Below are positions 50,061-62,670 of a DNA stretch of 64,000 bases, piece after piece. Numbering within the stretch: position 1 is the first letter of the stretch; every line of letters starts with the position of its first letter. The position numbers were made by a program, and so were the translations under genes. Location of the stretch: NCBI GenBank assembly GCA_009823395.1, contig CM020510.1, positions 6,721,773-6,785,772 on the forward strand, in the 5' to 3' direction. This stretch comes from Thamnaconus septentrionalis (lineage: Eukaryota; Chordata; Actinopteri; Tetraodontiformes; Monacanthidae). Below the pieces are notes generated by a model. That model ran no database searches. It worked only from the letters and a program-made list of their open reading frames with translations, and was not told the DNA's origin.

Positions 50061-51540
50061 TGGTGGGCACCTGACCCCGTCTTACCTACTCTGTCTGGGA
50101 TTGTTTTTTTCGTGTTTCCCCAGCAGAAGTCGAGCCATGTGTGAAGGAGTTTCAGGTGTAAGTGACGGAACTGATTGAAACCATCACAACAATTGGCCGC
50201 TGAGTGACTTTGCACCAACTTTGTGAACCCAAAAGTCTGAGGAAACGGTTCGAAACAAAGCTGGGACTCCTTTCAGAGGTGAGACCAAGGTCACTTCTCA
50301 CAGGCATGGTGTAGAAGAAAACCCTGTCAGCAGAGCTACATGTCTTACTTTTGCAAAGCAAACTACACAAGAATAGCGACTAATGACGGGCTTGTCTATA
50401 TATCGACGGTCGGGGCATGCAACTTTCAACACGTATTAACCTTTAAGTGGTCATCACTCACCGCTAAGTGCGTGACTTGAGACAAATCAATGAAAAAGCC
50501 ATTGTGATGAAAATAATGGGAGGCGGCCACGAGCTCCATCTGTCCACCGGCAGCCTCCCCAACACGACAGTCATCACTTAACATAACAAGCCAAACAAAG
50601 TCATTTTGCATCGATTTGTTTTGTTTTCGATGTTTTTCTCTCTCATTCTCTCTGACCGTTGCTGTGGGAGCTTGCAGCAGCTCCCTCTAGTGGCAGTCAA
50701 ACACAGGGCAGCACCTGTCGTTCTGCTGCGACCTAGGTGGTGAGTGGCAGTGAGGTGAAGGGATTGTTTTCATGTCCGTGTGTTTGTCTGTGTGTTTGTG
50801 AGGCTCCTGTGGGTTCCTGCTACAGTTGGACTTGTTAAGAGTGCAATGGAAGATCAATGGGATGGATGATTATCGTTTGACGTCTTCACTCTCATTATTG
50901 GATTGTTACTGCAGCATTAATAATTATAATTCAAAAAACAAAACAAAACAAACCTTTACCTTATTATCTCCTTTATGCATTGAATGTAATCTGTGTAAAC
51001 ATGTGAAAAAAGTTCAAGTGCAAGCAAAGAACATTTTTTTTCTGAAAAAAAAACAAAAAAACAAACAATTAAAACTGGTTGTTTTGCCTCTGTAGATAAA
51101 TAAAATAAAAAAACATTACCCAAATGATTTGCAAAGTAAACACACACAGTTGTGGAGACGCATTGTTTGTTTGTTTTTTGTGATGCTTTTGTTTTATCTT
51201 CTACTAGCTAAAAACCCACCATCTGTCCCACCAAGGTGTACGGCTTCTTCTCAGCGTTGCCATCAGGCTCTGTTGATGACTGCAATCATGTCAACTAGTT
51301 GTGACTGACTTCCTGTTCAGTTTTTTCAGCAGCACTGACCTTGTTTTTCTCGTGTTCACACCTTCACAAGCCTGCAAGCAGATGTGCTCTTCATGCACGT
51401 TTAAATTGTTCCTATTCGCAAACAAAAGCACACCAATTCATTATTTCGTAACTTTTATTCCCCCATAACTTGATGCATCTTCTAGTCTATTTTATGCCAA
51501 AAGACAAAAGCAAATGTTCAACACTGGCTCTTTAAATCCC
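50061..51540. other. Non-coding stretch
   Basis: No exon recognised. Holds A-rich segments near 50935-50950 and 51040-51115, and GCCACTAGAGGGAGC on the minus strand near 50680-50694, a CTCF-like site with one mismatch. Confidence 0.5.
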
Positions 51541-51880
51541 AAGGCTGAAGAAAAACAAGCTCATGCACATCAACTGCCTCCACCAACGACTACACCCACT
51601 CTTCTTTACCCAATGAGAACCACAGAAAGTTAACCCAGCCAGTCTGCCACCAAGCTACACCACCCCTGCCGAACTTTCGGCCGCCTCCTAATCAAACCCT
51701 CCGACCCGCTGCTCATCAACACCAGCCGTCGCGAATCCCTGAAAAGATTTAAAACTGCTTAATCCACTTCATCATTACACACAGTCATCTACCTCCCGCT
51801 GGCTGCTATTTTCTGCTCACAATAAATTTAATCTACATCAAACCCTCTAATTTGCTCTTAATCTTCTTATAGGTACCCCC
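51541..51880. other. G-poor, C-rich strand-skewed segment
   Basis: The plus strand is rich in C and A and poor in G over about 340 bp (for example CTACACCACCCCTGCC, AATCAAACCCTCC). No open frame, tandem repeat or known element is recognised. Confidence 0.4.
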
Positions 51881-54800
51881 CCTAATTGAAACGGCTCGGC
51901 TGGAAAACTTTCCCTTGAATTGGTGGCAATAGGTTGTTCAAATAGCTTCTCATTTGCAGTCTGGAGCTTCATCTCAGTTTCTCAAGGATGCAAAAAAAAT
52001 GCATCTGCGCCTAAAATACAAATCTATACGTCTCCCCGAATGCAGCCTGAAGCTCACTGCCACAAAACGGTGCAGCCAACCGTGTCTTGCCCGCACCTTG
52101 ACCTCGCTTGCTGGAGGACATGCGGGGCAAAGACCAACTCACAACCTCTGGATGAGAAAGAGAAACAGAGCCACGCGCTGCGAGCGAGGCACACACGAGT
52201 GGCGTGCAAAGCGCCGTGCACGCCCTCAGCCTCCAGCTCACGTTGACACTCAACATATGGAACTCGGATGAAAGAACGTTGGGGGGAAGCTGAGGGGACT
52301 GAAGACTCTGCTATCTTAAGTGAACACATGTTTTTTTCCCATGGTGCACAGCCTGGTCAGATAGTCACGATGGTGAACCGGGAATGTTCCAGTCCAGAAT
52401 ACACGGGGGTGTTTTCCTACCCTCTTTATTTTAGTTCTATTGCCCGAAGGCGAGGGCATCGTCAGACTATCCTCCAAAACAAGCTGTTCTGGGCCTCAAT
52501 TGTTTTCGTCACAGCAGAATAAAGGTTGCGGGAAATTTAGAAATGTTAGATATCGTCCCGGACGCGGAGCCTCGGTGGGGTAAATCATCTTTGCCGTCGC
52601 CAGGCAAACAAAAACAAAGACGCTGACTTCATGTGAAGCATCAATGTGGATTCTGATATTTTTCTCCTCCTTTTTCATCTTCTTCTAATTGAAGTCCTGG
52701 GAGCCGAAGTTGTTCTGACATGAAATATGTCTGTACTGCCCCCTCAAAATAAATACATTAATAAATAAATAAGCAACAGAAAAGCAGATGGTTTATTTAC
52801 CTTCTGTGTGAATGCAGGTTGATGCTTTGTGACAAAAAAAAACGCCAAAAAGGGACACAGATATATACCTTGCACATATACATACTTTACAATGTATCAA
52901 AATCTGTTGTTGTGTTTCCAGCTATCTTCTGACAAACCGTCCTGCTGGTTTACCATGAGAACAAAATGGAGTGAGGGAAGGTAAAAAAAAGTCTGTTGAA
53001 TGCAAAGACATCCAAACTTTGCTAGAGACTTTTTAATCCAGGATGGTCGCATCAACCAATCAGATGTGACCTTCTGCTTCATCTCACTAATAACAAACCA
53101 GGTGGGGTTTTTTCTTCCTTGTCTCTCATGACTTCGCCTTCTGGCTCTTGACAGCAGATAAGTTGCAGCACTTTCGCCTTTTTTTTTCTTCCCTGCTCAC
53201 TCCACACACACATTGACCGTCTGGTGGATCTGCACATCGTCGGGTTGAGAGCCGACCACATAGGGGAAAATTCAGCTCTGCTGTGGCCTTGAGTTGTTTG
53301 TCTCTCTTTGATTTTTTCAGATTTTTTTCCCATTTGGTCTCGCACATTTTACCGCCGCGGGTCAAAGCTCCCTCCAGTCTGAGGCGAGGGGACAGACTCG
53401 GCCCCCGACAGGTGCGCTACCAAAAGTGGGACAGGGCCGTGGAGTGGGTGTGGAAAGGCGGAGACACGACAATAGCTACAGGCTAAATCTGTCCTCTGAA
53501 GGAAAATACAAACAAAGGTGAAGACTGTGAGACACCAAACACATCAGGTGGACGAAGATTTTCTCTTTTCTGTCCAAATAATTATGTTGTAGAAGGATGT
53601 TGTTGTTGGCAGTTTGGTAGAATAGTTGGGTAGGTTGTATTTGTTGTTTTCTTGAGATCAGCAGAGATGTAAGGATACTTAATGGTGTTTCGGCTGCTGA
53701 AAAACGGGAACTGTGGGTCTCGCCTCTTTGGCACAAGTAGGTGGGAAAACGCTTTGAAAGTTGTCTTCACCCTCTTTTCAAGCAACAGCTGACATCTTGT
53801 TTGGCAGCTTTAGGCATTACCAGCCATTAATTTCATGTTTTTATGGGTTTTGATACACAACACTTAACATTTCCTTTCACATATGGGGTCAGTACTGTCA
53901 GGACTGAAAGACGATAAGCAACTTGCACCTTTCAAACAGTCAATCATTCACATGAGAGCCATATCAGACATTTTATAGATATTGATTTTTGTGAATCATC
54001 ATTTGTGGGGAAAAAAATAAAACAGAAATCCTCTGATGTGTTTCAGAGAGAGAGAAATATCTCCAGGAAGAAGCAGATCCTGGAAAACTGTCCTCCGTGT
54101 TTCTGCACCACCCACACATTTTTATGGCTAACTGAATTATGCATATAAAATCATTGTAGTGATATTTTTAGACCAACGTTTGTAGACATGGACAATATTA
54201 TCAGCCGTGTGGTTCCTGCTCTGAACATGATTGCTTTTGAATAAAATAGAAAAAAAATGCGACAGGAATATTTAACTAGTTGAAAAAAATGAGCGGGGAA
54301 AAAACTCCCACTGCACTTCTCCTCCCCCCGCCCTTTACATCCCACGTTACCACCCAGTGGTTTTGTTAAAAAAAAAAGTTAATTTGTGTAGTCGGGTGAT
54401 TAAACGTGCCAAGCAGCAGGCAGCAAAAATCGGAAATACGCTTTTGAAGCAACTTGAAAGGTTGCGAAGGATTTTAGTTTTCCCAACAATGAAAAAAAAA
54501 ACAAGAAACTGTTATCTTATTAGGAGAGACGTGGCAAGTTTTTGTTTATGTGTGTGTATGTGTAAGTATTGTCTCTACAGTGACTTGTGTGTCTGCAGAG
54601 TGTGAAAATCTGGGGACTTATATTTGTTCAGCTAACAGGGTGTTAACGTCGTGGCTGCAGACACGATCGTGCACCTTGTTTCCTAAATTTGAGGCAGAAT
54701 CTAAGTTAAAGCACAATCACGCGGTGGGGAGCACGCCGGGCCAATGAACTCAACGAGATTGCAGCGATGAGGCCAATCATCTTGGCCGCTAAATTCCACT

Positions 54801-56640
54801 TGGTGTAGACATCAACGACACCGGAGGTCCAGATTTTATTGACAATCATTACTTAAGACACTCATAAAAGTAGCTGCGTTTCCATTAGCCCTAGAATTGC
54901 GCAAAACCTAAATATACCAGTGTGAGTGCTGGTCAAGGACTCCATGCAAAATGCCAGTAAATGCTAACCATATTTACGACTGTCTGGTACAACTCCAAGC
55001 CCTGATTTCACGATTTTGAAGATTATGTGAGTGTTTGATTAAATTTGCCCTGTAGCTGAAAAACAACACTATGTTTTTTATATTCGAGATTAATAACATG
55101 CAGCACAGTTATCCATTTTAAGATAACAATTAACCTTGCAGGAGGTTTAAATCCCACATCACTGCTCCAGTGGTTCTAAAGTCAATTGATATTGTTCATT
55201 ATAAGGTATGACTGCCAAAGATGTACACATCATATTATGCAGGAATTCAACCAGGACAAAATTTTTATTAAGCAGAGCAGATTATATGCAGTCAAGTTTC
55301 CTATATTTATTATAACTTTGACCTGAACTTGAACTTGTTTTTTTTTTATTCTCTATTTTATTTTTTCTCCTCTAAATCCTTCAGTTTCATTAAGTCAGTG
55401 AGGTCTTACACAGAACTATTCAGAAGTCAAGCAGCAGTGCCGTATTCATGCAGCTCCAACGTGAAAGAAATGAAAAACCAAATGTTTGCCTCAACTATTC
55501 AGTGTCTGTCCAAAAAAAGCAAAAAAAGAAGAGAAAAAAGCAGCAGGGTTCTCTTTTACACCGTCCTTGGTTCTTCCACTCAATATTCTGCTCCTCTGTA
55601 GAGTTTTTTAATGTCTCGGTCTAAATTGTCTAACCTCAGGCCGACTCCATTTGATGTGATGGAAGAGGATGAAATACTAGGAGAGTTTTGCTGCTCATCC
55701 TGAGGGTCTGAGCATGAAGATTTTATGTAATTACGAAGTTAATGCCGTTAAAGGGACTGTGTTCAAGACTGTACCGCCACTAGATGTCAGCAGCGTGCAC
55801 TGCTTCCAAGCAAACCAGGGTCGCTTCGTGTCCTCCGCCAAACCTCCGTACAGCAAACTGTAATAAAACATTTTCATAATGTCGCTGAAAAATCCAGTGT
55901 GTCTTAATTTCACCATCAGTGACAGCTGGGACGAGTCAGTCACTCCAGTATTTGATTAAAATCGCAGCACAATTAATTAGGAGTCTTTGCTTTGGGATTT
56001 ATTTAAGTCAATATCTTTATTATTCTCATCTTTGTGATAGCAGTAATAAAGAAGTAATAGAACTCGTCCCCACCCAGAGCTCAGGTTGTGTCCCCTGTTG
56101 CATTTTTAATGTGATGAAAAAACATTTTAAGTAATTCATCCTTTGCTTATTACTCTGATATAGAAAATATTCGGTGTTTAGTGTGCAAGTGTGCGTGCAC
56201 GCACACACACACAGACACACATTCCCTCAAGGGTCACCTATTGCTGCTATTTTCTCCCTTGCAAGGTATTTTTTTTTACAGAGTAAATCTATGATGAACC
56301 GAAAAATCAATAAATCTTCTTTCTGCTGGCTGTAACAAAACGGCTCCATCTTTAATCCTCATAAACAGAGAGGATGACAAATCAAGCCTCGTGCCGGATC
56401 ATGCGCCAACACCGGGTGCAGACTTGCAGTGATGCTGTTGCTGACAGCAGCTGGAGGACGTTTTAAAACGTGGAATGAAAAAACACACGACGAGTCACTG
56501 AGAAGTTTTGAAGTGGAAGACGAGGCTCCCAGAGGAATTGAGTTAGGCCGACTCACTCATTTCGGAAATGCTCTTGCAAATACAAATTTTTGGTAGCATC
56601 AAATTGCTGCGTAGTGTTACACCTTGTCAGGCATTAGTCT
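51881..56640. other. Non-coding stretch
   Basis: No convincing exon. Holds an AT-rich part at 52730-52780, A-runs near 54368-54377, and a 70-codon minus-strand frame at 55731-55943 of unknown nature. The part 54720-54830 is complex and CpG-containing (weak conserved-element look). Confidence 0.45.
55731..55943 (-). other. Small open frame of unknown status (70 codons)
   Basis: The frame lacks low complexity and includes a mixed aromatic segment (MKMFYYSLLYGGL), unlike the repeat translations around it. However, it overlaps a CCACTAGATGTCAGCAG box of the type seen in dispersed repeats, has no recognised homologue, and shows no obvious promoter or splice context. More likely a repeat fragment than a gene. 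Confidence 0.15.
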
Positions 56641-56894
56641 GTACCCATCATCCATTCATCCATCCATCATGCAGACACAACCCTCTTTGCTGTGAGGCTG
56701 CACTGCTAGTCGTCAATTTTGCTCTCATTTTCACATGTTCACATTTCCCTATTTTTCAACGCTTGCAGGGCTGTTTTTTTTCCCTTTCCTGCAGTGAAGA
56801 TATCAGCAAAAAAGCACGGAAGCACATCGTGCATCAAACTTGCCATGAAGCGTACGTGATTGGATGCACCGCTGCAGATGTTCAGGCAGGCGCT

Positions 56895-57235
56895 GCACAT
56901 TAATAGAGCGCAGTCTCTTCACCTCGTTGCATCTGATAAATATCAGCGGAGATTACTTACAAATTGAAGGCGGCGAGAAGAGGAAGAGTTGAAGGGGGAA
57001 TAGAGGGAATATTTTTCAAAAATATCTGGAAGAAGCAGTAAGGCTTCAAGTAGATCATTTTAAGGATATTGCCTATAATGTCTCTTCCCAATAAGCTCCA
57101 TTAAGTCCCGGAGCCCGAGCACAAAAAGCGGAACAAATTGGGGGAATAATTATCAGTTAACCGTTTGTTTCACAATTAACCCCTAATTGAGCAGTGGGTG
57201 ATTGATTTAATGCACAGTTAATAAAGTTGGAAGCA
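56895..57235. promoter_or_regulatory. Candidate conserved non-coding element
   Basis: Dense AT cores: GATAAATATCAG, GGAATAATTATCAGTTAACC, CACAATTAACCCCTAATTGA, GTGATTGATTTAATG (a PBX/HOX-like TGATTGAT). No repeat or coding content. It looks like a developmental enhancer; conservation untested. Confidence 0.35.
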
Positions 57236-57376
57236 AGACTCAATGGCTGATGATGAAGAAGTGCTTCCCCAACAACTCGCTAATGGGGGAGAAAATTGGC
57301 AGGGAAAAAATGTACTTGGAAAGCGGCTTTTTTGACTAAATTGACTCATTTTTGTGTAACCCTCAAAGAGCCTAAT

Positions 57377-57377
<1 letters not shown>

Positions 57378-57427
<50 letters not shown>
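57378..57427 (+). repeat. (CA)25 microsatellite
   Basis: Pure CA run. Confidence 0.95.
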
Positions 57428-57430
<3 letters not shown>

Positions 57431-58338
57431 ACACTGGTCAGCTGCTCCTATCAGCCAAGGTGTCCTGATAATAAGCTGTCCGAAGCAGCACTAAGAGCAG
57501 CCACCAGGATCCAGGAGAGCTTTGCACAACCACTGCATATTAAACAAACCCCGAACACAAAAACAAAAGAAAACCCCCCAAAAAATGAGAAATTTGTGGC
57601 TGCGGTACTTTTCACGAGATGGCCTTGATGCTGATTTTGCAATAGGAACACTGTAAAATTCTACTTCCTGTCAGGCAGTCCAGGGTATGAGGTGCACACT
57701 GGCATCCTGGTCACAAGGCTGGAATCACTGATGGCTCTTTGGTGCAACGAGAGTTTTGGTTTGGGTTGTGAAAGAAGCAACGTCTGTTCCGCTCAAACTG
57801 CACAGATCTTCATAGAGGGATTGTGTTTGTTGGCAGTGCAAGGCTCAGTTAAATGTGTGGCACTGGCTTTCATTTGGAAAAAGACACCTGAGCTAACAGA
57901 CATTTGTTTGCATGAAAAAACAAATATGGTTAAAAACGCCCAAAGGCCATGAAGACTGGGCGCCATGCTAATGAAAACTCTGGTATAGGCGCTCTGCTTC
58001 TGATCAGGGAGCAACCAGGAACCACAAGCGGGAGAAAAACAATCACAACAACAGCGAAGCCACTTCCTGAAATAGAGTTGGATGTTTCCTCGTTTGGTTC
58101 TCGCACGCCACGATTTATAAAACATGAAGAATCCATGTCGGCGCTTCAGTTCAACGCTCGAGATGCTGTCGGGGAGAAGACGGCAACCCCTGACAGGAGT
58201 TTTCTTTTTATTCGAACAGAACGCAGGCTGATGTTACAGGAAACCCAACTTGCTGTGGCACTAACTAGAGGCCTGTCTGCCTGCTGTACCTTCTTGATGA
58301 ATATGAGTGTTTACGCCACAGTCGGCGAAGCCAAACAG
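57428..58338. other. Non-coding stretch
   Basis: No exon recognised. The overlapping frames at 57692-58392 are unrelated to known proteins, and the longest runs into the GAA repeat. Confidence 0.5.
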
Positions 58339-58463
58339 AGAGAAGAAGAAAAAGAAGAAGAACAGGAAGAAGAAGAACACGAAGAACATTAAGAAGAAGA
58401 AGAAGAAGAAGAAGAACACGAAGAAGAAGAAGAAGAAGAAGAAGAAGAAGAAAGAAGGAGGTT
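58339..58463 (+). repeat. (GAA)n polypurine repeat
   Basis: About 125 bp of GAA/AAG units with GAACAC and AACATT interruptions, on the purine strand. GAA repeats can form triplex (H-DNA). Confidence 0.95.
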
Positions 58464-58639
58464 GTGCCGGCCTAAACAAAACAGACAAGTTGTGGGTCTT
58501 TGAAGCGGCGTTTGCTGTCGTACTCGTCGGGGGAGTCTTTGATGCGTTCACGACCTGCCAGGAGTGCCCCGAAAATGAATCACGCGTGCCACAGGGACGT
58601 CTCCGCCACCGGCGATCACCATGGTGCATGTGAGAAAAG

Positions 58640-58915
58640 GAATCAATCTTGATAAACTGCAGCATGGCGAGATCAATTCATCAAATCAATCTGTGGCGGC
58701 ACGAGGAGCCATTTGTAATTACAGAGCCGGTGCAGGAAAATAAAAACCCTCCCACCCCCCTTGGAGCGCCGCTTTCCTCTTTGCCTTTGGATCAACCCTC
58801 CACGCCACACCGACAGTCAGAACGATTTTAATTTATGCGGCGCAAAAGATTCATCAATGAGCAAATTGATTAGTATCTGTCGCTGCAGCTTAGTTACAGT
58901 CGGGATGCTATAGTC
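58640..58915. promoter_or_regulatory. Candidate conserved non-coding element
   Basis: GAATCAATCTTGATAAACTG, AATTCATCAAATCAATCTGTGG, TTTGTAATTACAGAG and TTGATTAGTATC are typical homeodomain/TALE-rich enhancer texture, just past the GAA repeat. Untested. Confidence 0.33.
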
Positions 58916-60535
58916 GGTGTTTTTTGGGGCTGAAGATGGGGGGGGGGCTGCAAGGCGGGGGAGAAAAAAAACCTAATTTCAAGAGCATTGATAAAACACC
59001 AGCGCTCTTCAACCTTGTGAGTCAATAAAAAAAAAGAAGAATAAGCTAAATGTGTTCCTGGGAGCTGTGGTGTAATCCACCAGGGATGCTGGGATGAGCT
59101 GCAAGCTGCAACCCGCATTTTATATTTGGAGCCACTGAGACAGAGGCGGACCACTTTCCCCCCTTTAAATTCCAAAAGAGGACCCGTATTTTCAGAGGCG
59201 AGCAGAAAACAGCGAGGACGAGTGTCCTTAATCTAGTTGGCCCCTCAAGAGACAAAGTGTATCTTGTGAGACGCCGCAGCATTTTTTTTATTTTTTTTTT
59301 TTTACCGAGGACAAACTGCCGCTGAAGGCCGATAAAACTAGTGTTTGGTATCGTCTCCAATCAGAATCCTCTGGCTCCTCGAAACGCATGACTGCTTGGT
59401 TTGTCGGGCTGCTGACGTAGTTTACAAGTTTACTAGGTCGTCCATCTTTATTTTTTTTGTCATGCCAACCAACATATCAGCCAACCAGACTTATGAATGA
59501 AGCTGATTGACGTGTAAGTTGTACTTCCTGTAGTAACCACCTCCAGGAAGTAGCACTGGCAGGCTCTCCTGCTTGTCTCTCTTTTCAGTTTCTGTGGATT
59601 TAATTTGAGATAGAAAACCTACATTATGGCCAATGTCTTGCTAAGACCCCAAGTCCAAAACGACCTCTACCCTCCCGTTTTGCTTTTCTCTACACTTATT
59701 TTTTTACCACACCTCTGGCTTTCTGTTCTTTGAGTAAGTTAACAAGGGCCAAACCCTCCCTTCAAACTAACGCAAACACAGCCTGAGAAGAGATCGACAG
59801 CTGAAGCTTTTGTATTTTGAAGGGACTATGTCTGAAATGCATGAGGACTATTCCGACTCGACCGTCGATTTAAAAAAAATAATTAAAAAAATCGTGCCAA
59901 GATGGTATAAAGAGAACTACGCCTATTGATTCAGTCAAACAAAGGATGGAAAATAATAGAAAATGCTCTTGGTGGTTTTTCTTGGGAAGGAGGGAGAATG
60001 TGGACGGCTGAGGTTTACAAGACTGCCAATGCTAATATGTGTTTGGTGTCACTAATGAGGCCACAGCTGCTGCAAGCAGCAAATCTGAAGGATAAAGAGT
60101 TGTTATCCTGCTCCGTCTGATATCACTGCTCTGTCTCCAAACGGTGGGAAAAAAGAAGTCTCTGTGATGAATCTTCTGGATCACTCACTGAACTGAGTCT
60201 CTGAGTCTCTGCAGGGGTTCAGGTTTAGCAGCCGGGTCGGAGCTGCAGGATTCACCCCAGATGCAAGAGTCTTCATTCCTGGTGGGAGCCTGGTGAGGAT
60301 GTAACCAAGTCCACCTCAACCGAGACAACCAAGACTGGTCTCCACTACTACAATACTACAGCACTGGGTCATCTATGTATGTGGTGATGTTGAAAACGCT
60401 GTGGCCTCTGCTTTAACAAATGGCTTTTCGTGACAGCTGCCGCCCTTTACTTCTTTGCCTTTTGTCAATTTGGAGATTGAAAATAAATGTAACATAAATT
60501 TGAAATAAAACCCATTGCGATGCCACAATTACAAT
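58916..60535. other. Non-coding stretch
   Basis: No exon recognised. Has a G-run at 58939-58949, T-run 59283-59303 and AT-rich 59869-59892. The second 'TACTACAACACT'-type copy lies at 60300-60372. Confidence 0.5.
60300..60372. repeat. 'TACTACAACACT' dispersed repeat, copy 2
   Basis: GAGACAACCAAGACTGGTCT and CTACTACAATACTACAGCACTG align with the copy at 48770-48930. Confidence 0.4.
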
Positions 60536-60655
60536 CTCTGATGCCTCTCCCAAGTTAGTGATAAATGACAACCCCAGCCAGGAAGGTACAACAAAGTTTT
60601 AACTAAGGTCATTTTTTTGTGGGATGCAGTAAACAGAGGGCTAAATGCTGAAGTT
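60536..60655 (+). repeat. Dispersed repeat family A, copy 4
   Basis: TGATGCCTCTCCCAAG, ACAACCCCAGCCAGGAAGGT and TTTTTTTGTGGGATGCAGTA followed by AACAGAGGGCTAAATG, in the same order as the copy at 36296-36545. Confidence 0.5.
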
Positions 60656-60929
60656 CTTGAATGTAAGACAAACACCAGAAGAAGGTGGCGGCAGAAGATA
60701 TTGAACCTTTATCCACTTGGCACTTGTCCGCCCTCCTGCACCATCCAGGACGTGTCCTTGTCTGTCCTCCTGCTGGTCCGCTGTGCTTTTCCTGCCCTCA
60801 TGCTGAACTCACGTCTTTGTTTTGCCCGCAGTCGTGTTTCGCCCGTCCTCTGGATACTCTGCCGCCCTGCCAACATGTTCCCGGCGCACTGTCTTTGGTG
60901 TGTGTGTGTGTGTGTGTTGTCTCACTCTC

Positions 60930-61340
60930 TCACATCAATACATTTCAATCTCGCTCCTCCTCTCCTCGCTTTCTTCTCACCGCTGACTCTCCTCCCCCTC
61001 TCGCCCAGCCGCCTCTCCAGCGGCCGCTCACTTTTTTTTTTTCTTTTACTCGTCCTGCCAGTAGCCGTTGTTTTTTGTCGGCGTGTCGCCAGCGATCCGC
61101 CCTCTCGGCAGGCGTCCTATGATGTCCGTTTCTCCGTGTCCATCCTCAGTGTCACTCCTCTCCTGCCCCCCATTGCCTTTTCCTCTGCTTCTCGCGACTT
61201 TGTCTTTTCTCCTTCATCTCAGTGCTTCTCCTGTTGTCTCTATGCTTTCCTTCACGTCTGTCCTTCATTTACTTTTTATTTCTTTTCTTCATTTTACCCT
61301 GATTTCCTTTATTCTGCTCTGCAGCTCCCCAAAATGATGA
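60930..61340 (+). repeat. Long pyrimidine-rich tract (plus strand)
   Basis: About 400 bp dominated by C and T with few stop codons, which explains the 248-codon open frame across it. A (GT)n run at 60898-60918 precedes it. Confidence 0.7.
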
Positions 61341-62500
61341 TTGGAGTCTTGAGGACTCCATAAAGTAAAATATGCATGGCATTCAATGAGAGTCAAACTT
61401 TCACATTTTCACCAACGGACAAATCAGCAGCACGGTGGCCTTCAAAGATCCAGCTCTAACTACCTCTGTATTTTAATCTGTTTTATTCCAGTTACCAGTC
61501 ACCACATGATGTGTGGTATTATGACAAAAATCCTATTTTAATTTAGCTGGGATAAGAATCCCACATCACTCAAAGGTCAAACTATTAACTTTGTTCAAAA
61601 TTCTCAATTAAATGTCCCTCTGTCAACTTTCTATGCCAACTTTTCTCATTTTGGACAATTTGGCAGTGCTTGTGGCCGTTTCTCATCTTCTGCGATACTC
61701 ATGTGTGACTCACCGAAATGTCGTGGCTGTCTTTCTGTGAGTCACAAATTTGTGACGTGAAAAAGTCAGAGTGACATGCATGGATCGGTGTCAATCTGAT
61801 GATCTCTGAAGTGTCCGAGTTCTAAAAATCATCCCAACATGTGATCATACCATCACCTGAATGTCATATCCTATGAAACCGTGGCATCACACGTGGCTTT
61901 ACAACTGTCCAAGCAAGACAGTTTGGTAGATCTGCAAAGAAAAAAAAAAAAGTTCCCCATGAATTTACTGTATATGGGTCCTTGCAAAAACATAATAATA
62001 ATAAAAAAAAGTGAGTAAATTTGCTGACAACTTCAGAAATGCTGCTGTCATCTGGTTTCCTGGCCAATTTATACAACAGTAACGCAAGTGATGTGGACGC
62101 TGAGGAGTCGCTGAGCTGATCCCACTTCACTCTGTGTCTGTGGAACTGGACTATGTGGTTTTTTGTTTTTATTTTTGTTTTTCTCTGAAGGATTTGCTTG
62201 GACTAATTGGATGGATTGTTGACCTGACTTTAGAGATTCAGATCTGCTGATGCTGCACTTGGAGAAAGAAAGCCTCTTCAAAATTGCAATTCAGTCACGT
62301 TGAAAGGGGGAAAGAAAAACCTGTTCTTGTGAGAATTCACTGTCAGGGTCTTTGAGAGGAAAAAAAAATATACCTTATACCTTATGAAATGATACTTTTC
62401 TGGCCAAGATGCTGTATTGTCTGACATCTCCATCACAGTTGATATTCACTGCTGTCAAAGTAAATAAGTCTTTGTGATTTGCAAGACATTCCAAATTCCA
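61341..62500. other. Non-coding stretch
   Basis: No exon, repeat family or regulatory block recognised apart from A-runs near 61938-61951 and 62358-62370. Confidence 0.5.
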
Positions 62501-62504
62501 TGTA

Positions 62505-62620
62505 CTGGCGACTTGTCCAGGGTGTCACCCTGCCTTCGTCCTAAGACAGCTGGGATAGGCTCCAGCAGACCCCCGTGACCCTGAACTGGAATAAGCGGGT
62601 ATAGAAGATGAATGAATGAA

Positions 62621-62625
<5 letters not shown>
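62505..62625 (+). mobile_element. L2-type / SINE 3'-tail fragment, copy 2 with (GAAT)n end
   Basis: GGCGACTTGTCCAGGGTGTC, ACCCTGCC, AGCTGGGATAGGCTCCAGC, GTGACCCTGAACTGGAATAA and GCGGGTATAGAAGATGAATG form the well-known teleost L2-type tail, ending in tandem GAAT units as a target-primed retrotransposon would. No coding part remains. Confidence 0.82.

Positions 62626-62670
<45 letters not shown>

Noticed and set aside
51541..51880. Nuclear mitochondrial insertion
   Set aside because: The G-poor skew suggested it, but frames read with the vertebrate mitochondrial code are interrupted and no mitochondrial gene is recognised.
58261..58665. Frames with poly-Phe or poly-Lys/Glu
   Set aside because: Direct translations of the (GAA)n repeat.
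60617..61363. 248-codon plus-strand open frame
   Set aside because: It lies in a C/T-rich tract and a GT repeat, so stops are rare by composition. The translation is Ser/Leu/Phe/Pro low complexity with no domain.
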